Below the pieces are notes generated by a model that saw only the letters and a list, made by a program, of their open reading frames with translations, did not search any database and had not been told where the DNA came from. Positions 7,226-14,435 of a DNA stretch of 64,000 nt are shown here, piece after piece. Every line of letters begins with the position of its first letter. The first letter of the stretch is position 1. Made by a program: the position numbers and the translations under genes. This DNA is from a bacterium (GTDB lineage Bacteria; Electryoneota; Electryoneia; Electryoneales; Electryoneaceae), in contig JANQEY010000012.1 in assembly GCA_028278125.1 (NCBI GenBank), forward strand, positions 15,424 through 79,423, read 5' to 3'.

Positions 7226-8098
7226 ATGTCGAAAGAACTCGAGGTGTATGGTTCAATTAAAAATGTTCTCTTCAGCAGGGTTACAAAGGATAATCTCCAT
7301 GAAAGAAAAGTCGCTGATGCGGGATTTTCTTTTGGACTGGGTGGTTTTGATATAAACAACCTTTCCAGCCTGGGCGAGCTTGTGACGTGCCCCGGAAATG
7401 CTGCTGTTTTGCCGGCAAACAATATCGAGAAAGCAATCACCGGTAAAGAAGGCAGCTATTATACTCCATTCAACGTGAGGTTAACGGGTATTGGTAATAA
7501 TAAACTGCAGACGCTGAACGGGGACAGCAAGACAATTTCTGCCTACGATATTTTCAACACGGCAATATCAGGGCGTAAGAATGACGGCAGTACATCTCCC
7601 CTGTTTGGTTGTGCCTGGTTTAGTAAGATAGAATTAGGCCGTGGATCATACCTGAAAAAATCACCAGTTCTGTCCAATGCTCCGGCTGGGGGAAAACCAA
7701 TCAGCGATCCTGAGGTTCATCCGGACTGGTTTGGTGCAGATCCAATTGAAGGCGATAAGGCTTTGCGGGTAATTGCAATTGGTATTGCCATTGATTATAC
7801 CTCTCAAGGAATCTCGGACCTTGACGGTCTAGAAAATAACATCTTCTACAAAAATCCAAATGATCCCGCAGGATCAAAAGAAATCCTGATCCATCAACAT
7901 GCATTTATCCTGCAAGAAAATCCCGGTTCAGACAACAAAACTAATGAGAGTATCAAGAATACAACCGCTGAAGAGGCAACAAACCTGTGGCTAAATAATG
8001 GAACTATCATTGACGCAAAGCATATCCTCGATGACAGTATATTTTCTGATGTGTACTATACATTAGCCGAGTACGATAGTATCAATCATATTTTTTGA
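7226..8098 (+). CDS. Unrecognised cytoplasmic protein (290 residues)
   Basis: I do not recognise the family. The protein lacks a signal peptide and membrane segments. It is mixed alpha/beta in look, with Gly/Asn-rich turns ('FSFGLGGFDINN', 'GCAWFSKIELGRGSYLKK') and a central hydrophobic strand region 'ALRVIAIGIAIDYTSQGIS'. It contains 'EILIHQHAFILQ' and ends in an acidic tail. The ATG at 7226 has AAAGGATAAGG just before it. A thioredoxin-like gene follows after 16 bases, so the two are probably co-transcribed. Codon use and composition look like those of the neighbours. A real gene, unknown role. Confidence 0.75.
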   Translation: MSKELEVYGSIKNVLFSRVTKDNLHERKVADAGFSFGLGGFDINNLSSLGELVTCPGNAAVLPANNIEKAITGKEGSYYTPFNVRLTGIGNNKLQTLNGDSKTISAYDIFNTAISGRKNDGSTSPLFGCAWFSKIELGRGSYLKKSPVLSNAPAGGKPISDPEVHPDWFGADPIEGDKALRVIAIGIAIDYTSQGISDLDGLENNIFYKNPNDPAGSKEILIHQHAFILQENPGSDNKTNESIKNTTAEEATNLWLNNGTIIDAKHILDDSIFSDVYYTLAEYDSINHIF

Positions 8099-8114
8099 AC
8101 CGGGGACCGATAAA

Positions 8115-8648
8115 ATGTCAGAATATTTACCTGAAAACTTCCTCTTTACCGACGGACTGGAATGGTCTGATTACCTGGAAATTGCCGCCGGTGCAGAAAT
8201 GCAGAAACGCCGATATGAAAAGGATCCCGGTGAAGAGATCCTAGCTTTTTTCAGGAACATCAGGTTAAAATTGAAAGTTGTGATCTTATCTGATCCGTCC
8301 TGTGCCGATTGCGCCTGGTCTGTTCCCCATATTATGCGTCTTCTCGATGAAATCCCTAAACTGGATACAATGTTGTTTATCAAGGCGGCTAATCCAGAAT
8401 TGATGAATGTGATGCTGACAAAGGGTAAACAATCTACTCCCAAGATAGCTGTGCTGGGGGAGAATAGTTTGAAAATATTGGGACTATGGGGACCACGCCC
8501 GGCAAAAATTCAGCAATATGTTGAGGAAAATGTGGGTAAAATACCGCCGTCCGAATGGAAACCGAATGTCTTCAAATATTACCGTGAAGATGGTTTGAGC
8601 GATCTGTATTCGGAAATTCGTCAACTGTTTTCAAATATTTTTTCATAA
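8115..8648 (+). CDS. Thioredoxin-like protein with CADC motif
   Basis: A 177-residue cytoplasmic protein of the Thioredoxin_9 type. After a helical N-terminus come the thioredoxin strand and active site 'VVILSDPSCADCAW' with Cys63 and Cys66, then the cis-Pro region 'KQSTPKIAVL' and 'LGLWGPRPAKIQQYV', as in the Bacillus-type family that reduces or uses low-molecular thiols. No signal peptide. It follows the unrecognised 290-residue gene by 16 bases and is probably in its operon, which suggests a redox function for the pair. The substrate is unknown. Confidence 0.85.
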   Translation: MSEYLPENFLFTDGLEWSDYLEIAAGAEMQKRRYEKDPGEEILAFFRNIRLKLKVVILSDPSCADCAWSVPHIMRLLDEIPKLDTMLFIKAANPELMNVMLTKGKQSTPKIAVLGENSLKILGLWGPRPAKIQQYVEENVGKIPPSEWKPNVFKYYREDGLSDLYSEIRQLFSNIFS

Positions 8649-8747
8649 TAGGAGCAGAGGGCATTTCTGCTTATCTTATTCTTTCAAACTTACGATCTAT
8701 AATATCCTTTTGTTACCTGCTTTATCCAATCTTTGCCGGAGAAAACA

Positions 8748-11432
8748 ATGATCCGTCGTTTAATTCTGCCTGCCCTGATCCTGTTTGGCAGTTTAGCTGC
8801 TACTGTTTTCGGAGAGAAAATTTATGTCCTCCCGAAGCAATCTGCGACCCTTTCATCCGAACAGGTTGTTACCTCAAGAATACCCGAGGCCATTTCAACC
8901 AGGAACGCGCTTTCGATCGAACCGGCTAATTTTGATGAACGTTTATCACGATGGGTAGTTGTTGAACTTGAAGACGGCACAAATGTTGACCAGGTATTAA
9001 ATCGTCTAAAAAATGACCAGATTATAGAAGCATCAGAAGTATTGCCGGAACGAAATATTTTTGATTCATCACTTGATGAATATCCAAATGATCCCCTGTC
9101 AATTTTTCAATGGCACCTGGATGCGATTGAAGCTTATGCCGCCTGGGATTTGCAGAGCGATGCATCAGGGATAGTTATAGGAATACCAGATCTCGGTGTT
9201 GACCTCACACACCCCGATCTTGAAGAAATTCTCTGGACAAATGAAATCGAAGTCAATGGCTCGCCGGGTGTAGACGACGATGGGAACGGGATGATTGATG
9301 ATATCCATGGCTGGGACGCATATGACATGGACGGTGATCCATCTTCCACCGGTAATACCCACGGCACTCATGTCGCCGGATTAGCCGCAGCCGCCCACAA
9401 TAACGGTACAGGCGTAACCGGGGTTGCTCCAAATGCCGAAATAATGGCTCTGCGTGTTGGGGCAAATCCGAATTTTTCCTCGGGTCCGGATTTAGATGCT
9501 ATTATATACGCGGTTGATAACGGTGCCGATGTGATATCAATGTCATATGGTGGATCTGTGTCATCAATTCTTGAAAGTGATGTTATGCGGTACGCACACC
9601 AGAATGGAGTTGTACTGGTTGCAGCGTCAGGTAACTCTTTCGCTTCATATGAACACTACCCGGCAGCCTACGAATGGGTGATCAGTGTCGGTGCTACAAA
9701 CTCCGGCAATTCGATGTGGAACCAGAGTAATTATGGATGGTGGGTAGATGTTGCTGCTCCTGGTGTGAATATCCTAAGTACCGTTAATGAGGGGTACGGG
9801 TATAAAACCGGGACATCGATGGCATGCCCTATCGTCGCCGGTATTGCCGCGCTGGTGATGGCTAATGAACCGGGAATCTCACCCGACGAGGTTCGTGCTA
9901 GATTGTCATCGAGTACAAATCCAATCTACAATGTACCCGATGATTTTGTGCTGAACGGACAAGTGAGTGCATACAGGGCGATGTTGGCGTCAGAACCATC
10001 TGTTGCCTTAATCGACCTGGAGTTTGATGACGAAGATGGCAATGGGATAGTTGAACCGGGTGAAACCTGCGATATTATTGCAGATCTCGAGTTGTTCGGT
10101 GGTTCCGCTCAGCAGGTTGATATAAATCTTGTTTCATTCAATTTCGCCGTTGGTGGCATCAGCGGTGTTTCGATAACAGATCTAGTGCAGGGAAATTTTT
10201 CAGCAGGCCCTATTACAGCAACCATCAGCGAATCAGCGGACAGAGGAAGTTATCCCCTTGGATTGGCATTTGATATTGATGGTAACCTTGACACTCTTTC
10301 ATTTCATCTTCCAGTTGATCCACCCTGGCGCAGCCACCAGGCTGGAAATATGACCCTGAGTATTTCAGAGTTTGGTGCTATAGGATACTGGGATTATGTT
10401 GATGGAAAAGAACGTCCGGATGGTGTTTACCTGGAGGATCAACCCCAGGGCTACCTGTTTCACGGTTCAGTGCTGGTCAGGCATGATAATGAAATATCGG
10501 ACTGCGCCTATGGAACAGTCGCCACCGACAGGTATGACTTCAGCGTTGAACCGGGCGGCGAAATAAGGCAACTTGAATCTGATCCGGACAGGCAGATATT
10601 CCGGGCGAAATATTCAAATGAAAGCCTCAGGCTGACGCAAACCTCTACTTCGTTTCCCGATGACGATTCATTTGTAATCATAGACTATATGCTTGAAAAC
10701 ATGGATTCAGACACAATTGATGCATCCATTGCTGTCTATTGTGACTGGGATATACGTATCCATTTTCAGAACTATGTCAAGTATGTGCCAGGTGAAAGGT
10801 TTTCATATATGACGGGTGATAATGGCGCAGCCGGAATAATGTCGCTTAATGATTATGAAATCGATGGTGTAAGAGCGGTTGATAACGAACAGTATGTCTA
10901 TAACGGCTTCAGGGATATGCATAAAGTAGAATTTATGACTGAAGGAACAACCCTTGCTGAAGCCGAAACACCTGGTGAATACTCCCATCTGATTTCGTCT
11001 AAACTTGGCCGTATTGCATCCGGTGATACCGTTTCGGCAAGGTTTGCGATTCTCGCCGCTGAGAACGAAAACACACTTCTTAATATTGTCGACCGGGTAC
11101 AATCTGTGGATGGTGAACTGGCACCACGTCCGGCAGGCAGTGTCAATTTAGTTCCCACTGACTTTGTTCTTCATGCGGCATATCCTAACCCATTCAATTC
11201 ATCTGTGAGGCTCTATATCGATCTGCCGGAATCGGGACAACTTGATGTCACCATATTCGATCTACTTGGACGAGATGTCGCTGAACTCGAAACAGGGAAC
11301 AAACAGGCTGGTCGGCATATACTGGAGTGGAATTCTAGCATTTCAGCGGATAACCTGGCTTCCGGGGTATATTTTGTCCGGGCTACCTTTGAAAACAGGG
11401 AACTGATACAGAAAATTATTCTCTTGAAATAA
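8748..11432 (+). CDS. Secreted subtilisin-like (S8) protease with T9SS sorting domain
   Basis: About 894 residues. Signal peptide 'MIRRLILPALILFGSLAATVFG', an inhibitor-like propeptide (to about residue 115), and an S8 catalytic domain with Asp148 ('IPDLGVDLTHPDL'), His205 ('THGTHVAG') and Ser357 ('GTSMACP'), plus oxyanion Asn in 'VAASGNS'. Then about 330 residues of beta-rich domains and the T9SS domain from 'YPNPFNSSVRL' to 'KIILLK'. I chose ATG 8748, six bases after GGAG, over the upstream TTG at 8733. The catalytic triad is complete, so an active extracellular or surface protease is expected. Confidence 0.93.
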   Translation: MIRRLILPALILFGSLAATVFGEKIYVLPKQSATLSSEQVVTSRIPEAISTRNALSIEPANFDERLSRWVVVELEDGTNVDQVLNRLKNDQIIEASEVLPERNIFDSSLDEYPNDPLSIFQWHLDAIEAYAAWDLQSDASGIVIGIPDLGVDLTHPDLEEILWTNEIEVNGSPGVDDDGNGMIDDIHGWDAYDMDGDPSSTGNTHGTHVAGLAAAAHNNGTGVTGVAPNAEIMALRVGANPNFSSGPDLDAIIYAVDNGADVISMSYGGSVSSILESDVMRYAHQNGVVLVAASGNSFASYEHYPAAYEWVISVGATNSGNSMWNQSNYGWWVDVAAPGVNILSTVNEGYGYKTGTSMACPIVAGIAALVMANEPGISPDEVRARLSSSTNPIYNVPDDFVLNGQVSAYRAMLASEPSVALIDLEFDDEDGNGIVEPGETCDIIADLELFGGSAQQVDINLVSFNFAVGGISGVSITDLVQGNFSAGPITATISESADRGSYPLGLAFDIDGNLDTLSFHLPVDPPWRSHQAGNMTLSISEFGAIGYWDYVDGKERPDGVYLEDQPQGYLFHGSVLVRHDNEISDCAYGTVATDRYDFSVEPGGEIRQLESDPDRQIFRAKYSNESLRLTQTSTSFPDDDSFVIIDYMLENMDSDTIDASIAVYCDWDIRIHFQNYVKYVPGERFSYMTGDNGAAGIMSLNDYEIDGVRAVDNEQYVYNGFRDMHKVEFMTEGTTLAEAETPGEYSHLISSKLGRIASGDTVSARFAILAAENENTLLNIVDRVQSVDGELAPRPAGSVNLVPTDFVLHAAYPNPFNSSVRLYIDLPESGQLDVTIFDLLGRDVAELETGNKQAGRHILEWNSSISADNLASGVYFVRATFENRELIQKIILLK

Positions 11433-11566
11433 TACGGAATACAAAATTATTCTTGTTTCGAGAACATCTTTTAAGTTGTACATCACCCGGTAAAATACAC
11501 TAGATATTTACCCCGACATATCAGTAGTAACTCCCGGAGTTTTCTTGTGAAATTTTTATCTTTGGG

Positions 11567-11595
11567 TTGACAGACAATATTTATTCCTATATAAT
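11567..11595 (+). promoter_or_regulatory. Consensus sigma-70 promoter of the Fur-family gene
   Basis: TTGACA at 11567-11572, 17 bases, TATAAT at 11590-11595: a full consensus match. The predicted transcription start falls at about 11602, which is the ATG itself, implying a leaderless mRNA. Confidence 0.75.
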
Positions 11596-11601
11596 AATTT
11601 T

Positions 11602-12039
11602 ATGCAAGAGGAATCACACAACCTTGATTATAATACGTTTAAGGATGTCTGCCGAAAACATAATATTCGGATGACACCGCAGCGGATCGCTATATTTCAA
11701 TGTCTCAACAAGTTATCAGATCATCCTTCAGCGGAATCAGTGTATCATAAACTTCACGACCTGTACCCGAACATCTCTTATGATACTGTGAACCGAACTT
11801 TGATCAAATTTGCGGAAATTGGTATCATTGATATTACCGAGGGGATTGGAACACCGAGGAGATTTGATCCGAAAACAGAGCAGCACCACCATTTTCACTG
11901 CGTTGAATGCGGAAAAATTTTTGATTTTAATTTCGACTGCTACGATAACCTGGAACTACCTGAAGAATTGGCAACTCAACACGAGATAATTCAGAAAAGA
12001 GTAATTTTAAGAGGTTTATGCTCAACCTGTAAAAAGTAA
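11602..12039 (+). CDS. Fur-family metalloregulator, PerR-like
   Basis: A 145-residue repressor. It has the winged-helix part 'RMTPQRIAIFQCLNKLSDHPSAESVYHKL' with 'ISYDTVNRTLIKF', then the metal-binding dimerisation domain with 'EQHHHFHCVECGKIFDF' and a C-terminal 'GLCSTC'. The two CxxC pairs make the structural zinc site. The following gene is rubrerythrin, so a PerR-like peroxide or iron sensing role is the best guess. A perfect consensus promoter ends six bases before the ATG, leaving no room for a ribosome site; an in-frame ATG 23 codons in would cut helix 1. Fur and PerR cannot be separated by sequence alone here. Confidence 0.9.
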   Translation: MQEESHNLDYNTFKDVCRKHNIRMTPQRIAIFQCLNKLSDHPSAESVYHKLHDLYPNISYDTVNRTLIKFAEIGIIDITEGIGTPRRFDPKTEQHHHFHCVECGKIFDFNFDCYDNLELPEELATQHEIIQKRVILRGLCSTCKK

Positions 12040-12082
12040 ACTGAAACACATAGTTAAAACGTTAACCCATTGGGAGGGAATC

Positions 12083-12604
12083 ATGTCAAAGACATTGGAG
12101 AACCTGGCCGCCGCATTTGCGGGTGAATCACAGGCAAGGAACAAGTATACCTATTTCGCACAAGTAGCCAGGAAAGAAGGCTATCACTACATCGCCAGGA
12201 TTTTTGAAGAAACCGCTGATAATGAAAAACGTCACGCAAAGGATGAGTTTGTCCATATGGGCGGTTTGGGCGACACTGCGGCCAACCTGAAAGAGGCTAT
12301 CGACGGCGAACATTACGAAACAACGGAGATGTATCCACAGTTTGCCGCGGATGCTGAGGCTGAAGGCAAGCAGGAAATCGCAATCCTCTTCAAGCAGATT
12401 GCCAAGGTTGAAGCTCACCACAGGGACCGTTACAAAAAACTGCTGGAAATGGTTGAAAACGGAACCGTTTTCAAACGTGATGAACCCATCGCCTGGAAAT
12501 GCAGTGTTTGCGGTTATATTCATGAAGGAACCGAACCACCACCAAAATGCCCGTGCTGCCAGCATCCAAAAGAATTTTACGAACCGGCAAACCTTGATAT
12601 CTAA
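12083..12604 (+). CDS. rbr: Rubrerythrin
   Basis: A cytoplasmic non-haem di-iron peroxidase that reduces hydrogen peroxide to water in anaerobes. The 173 residues have the ferritin-like four-helix part with iron ligands in 'AGESQARNKYTYFA', 'EETADNEKRHA' and 'KVEAHHRDRY', and a C-terminal rubredoxin domain 'WKCSVCGYIHEG' ... 'CPCCQHPKEFYEP'. Length is typical of the short rubrerythrin class. A strong GGGAGGG ribosome site precedes ATG 12083. It follows the Fur/PerR-like gene by 43 bases and is probably controlled by it. A terminator follows at 12651. Confidence 0.96.
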   Translation: MSKTLENLAAAFAGESQARNKYTYFAQVARKEGYHYIARIFEETADNEKRHAKDEFVHMGGLGDTAANLKEAIDGEHYETTEMYPQFAADAEAEGKQEIAILFKQIAKVEAHHRDRYKKLLEMVENGTVFKRDEPIAWKCSVCGYIHEGTEPPPKCPCCQHPKEFYEPANLDI

Positions 12605-12650
12605 AGATTTTCTGCTGGATTTATTTACCCAACAGTAATGACTTGAATCC

Positions 12651-12689
12651 AAAACGCTGAATTCCACTGGTACGGGATTCAGCGTTTTT
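12651..12689 (+). terminator. Rho-independent terminator after rubrerythrin
   Basis: AAAACGCTGAATTCC, an eight-base loop, GGGATTCAGCGTTTTT. A strong stem ending in a T run, 47 bases after the stop codon; it separates rubrerythrin from the rubredoxin-fusion gene. Confidence 0.85.
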
Positions 12690-12737
12690 AAGTTCATGTC
12701 AGGATTCCAGTCTGCTAAGATTACGGGGGATTGTAGA

Positions 12738-14144
12738 ATGTCTGTGTACGAATGTGGTGTCTGTGGTTACCGTTATGACGAATCGAGGGAAGATATCAAA
12801 TGGGAAGATCTTCCGGATGACTGGAAATGTCCCATTTGCGATTCTCCCACTTCCCTGTTTACACCGGTAGATGCAGAGGTTGACAAGGTGCCGTCAGAAG
12901 GTACTAGTGAGTCAGGTGGAATTAATATTGAAGATTATTTCAGGCCTGACGATGAAAATGAATTATATATGAAAAGCATCCATGCGATTGCTTCCACCGG
13001 CAAATCGATAATAGAACCAATGAGGTCTTCTAAACCGGTTATTGGCTGGGATGATATTCTTATTAAAGGTGCACAGCTTGCCAAAATCCCCCTCAATTCC
13101 GACGTAACAGTCAATACTAAAACCGTAATCGGGCCCAATTCGAAACAGCCCCTCGAGTTGGAAATGCCAGTCTTTGTTTCACATATGTCGTTCGGAGCGC
13201 TTTCACGGGAAGTAAAGATTGCTCTTGCTAAAGGAAGCGCAGCCGTCAAAACCGCAATGTGCTCAGGAGAAGGTGGCATTGTACCTGAATCTTTGGAGAA
13301 TTCCTACCGATATATCTTCGAATATGTCCCAAACCTCTACAGTGTTACAGAAGAAAATCTAAAGAATGTTGACGCGATAGAGATAAAAATTGGACAATCG
13401 GCAAAACCGGGAATGGGTGGACATCTACCCGGTGATAAAGTGACCGATGAAATATCGGAAATAAGAGGATTCCCAAAGGGACAGGATATACACAGCCCCG
13501 CCCATTTTCCTGATATTCTCAAAAAAGAAGATTTAAAAGACAAGGTTGAGTGGATCAGGGAGAAGTCTGCAGGCAAACCGGTCGGTATAAAAATAGCAGC
13601 CGGGGATATAGAAGCCGACCTGGAGGTGATCCTGTACGCCAAACCCGATTTTATCACCCTTGACGGGAGAACAGGCGCAACCGGTGCCGCGCCAAAATTT
13701 GTCAAAGACACAACCTCGGTCCCAACGGTTTTCGCCCTGCACAGAGCAAGAAAATTTCTCGACAAAAATGGTGCGGACGGTATCTCCCTGGTCATCACCG
13801 GGGGATTAAGGATTTCACCTGATTTTGTAAAAGCCCTGGCTTTGGGTGCTGATGCTGTCGCTATTGCAACTTCAGCATTAATCGCCTGCGGATGCCAACA
13901 GTACCGTGTCTGCAATAGTGGCAAGTGCCCAATGGGAATTACAACCCAGGATTCGGATTTAAGGAAGAGGCTGGATATAGATCAGTCTGCCAGGCAATTG
14001 GAGAATTTCCTCAATGTTTCTAACGAAGAATTAAAAACATTCGCCAGGTTGACAGGAAATAAAAATGTCCATTCAATCGGTGTAGAGAACTTGTGCACTA
14101 CCAACAGTGAGATTTCAAACTATACAGATATAGTCCATGTTTAA
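12738..14144 (+). CDS. Rubredoxin fused to glutamate-synthase-type FMN domain
   Basis: About 468 residues. Residues 1-45 are a rubredoxin with iron ligands Cys6, Cys9, Cys31 and Cys34. The rest is the FMN-binding central domain of glutamate synthase large subunits: 'VSHMSFGALSREVKIALAKG', 'GEGGIVPE', 'IKIGQSAKPGMGGHLPG', 'ITLDGRTGATGAAP' and the phosphate-binding 'GGLRISPDFVKALALGADAV'. The 3Fe-4S cysteines are kept in 'CGCQQYRVCNSGKCPMGITTQ'. There is no amidotransferase domain, so ammonia-dependent glutamate synthesis or another FMN electron transfer is possible. ATG 12738 has GGGGGA seven bases before it. A free rubredoxin gene follows. Confidence 0.88.
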   Translation: MSVYECGVCGYRYDESREDIKWEDLPDDWKCPICDSPTSLFTPVDAEVDKVPSEGTSESGGINIEDYFRPDDENELYMKSIHAIASTGKSIIEPMRSSKPVIGWDDILIKGAQLAKIPLNSDVTVNTKTVIGPNSKQPLELEMPVFVSHMSFGALSREVKIALAKGSAAVKTAMCSGEGGIVPESLENSYRYIFEYVPNLYSVTEENLKNVDAIEIKIGQSAKPGMGGHLPGDKVTDEISEIRGFPKGQDIHSPAHFPDILKKEDLKDKVEWIREKSAGKPVGIKIAAGDIEADLEVILYAKPDFITLDGRTGATGAAPKFVKDTTSVPTVFALHRARKFLDKNGADGISLVITGGLRISPDFVKALALGADAVAIATSALIACGCQQYRVCNSGKCPMGITTQDSDLRKRLDIDQSARQLENFLNVSNEELKTFARLTGNKNVHSIGVENLCTTNSEISNYTDIVHV

Positions 14145-14182
14145 ACTTGATACCATACAAAATCTTAAACAGGGAGAGAAAA

Positions 14183-14326
14183 GTGACCATATATGAATGT
14201 GGTATCTGTGGTTATCGTTATGATGAATCGAGGGAAGACCAGAAGTGGGATGACCTCCCCGGCGATTGGAAATGCCCATCATGCGGTTTCCCAAAAACTA
14301 TATTTACATTATTTGCTGATGATTAA
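14183..14326 (+). CDS. Rubredoxin, free-standing (47 residues)
   Basis: A one-domain electron carrier binding one iron through two CxxC pairs: 'YECGICGYRYDESRED' and 'WKCPSCGFPK'. It uses a GTG start at 14183 behind AGGGAGAG and ends with TAA at 14324-14326. It is nearly a copy of the N-terminal domain of the preceding fusion gene at both protein and DNA level, so one arose from the other recently. The 38-base gap suggests one transcript. It probably feeds electrons to rubrerythrin and/or the fusion protein. The gene is small enough to be missed by automatic calling. Confidence 0.92.
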   Translation: MTIYECGICGYRYDESREDQKWDDLPGDWKCPSCGFPKTIFTLFADD

Positions 14327-14435
14327 ATTCTTCAGGTTTCATTCACACAATTAACCAGTTAGCAGAATAAATACTATATTATTGATCTTCAACGGTTATC
14401 GGAATCGCTTGTACTAATGCTACCTTGAGATCCTT

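Noticed and set aside
12053..12066. GTTAA...TTAAC inverted repeat before rubrerythrin as a Per box
   Set aside because: Only 5-base arms with a non-symmetric centre; it does not match the known Fur or Per box, so I did not list it as an operator.
12128..12697. A 189-codon minus-strand open frame over rubrerythrin
   Set aside because: Antisense to a certain rubrerythrin gene; the translation is a Phe-rich run without family resemblance.
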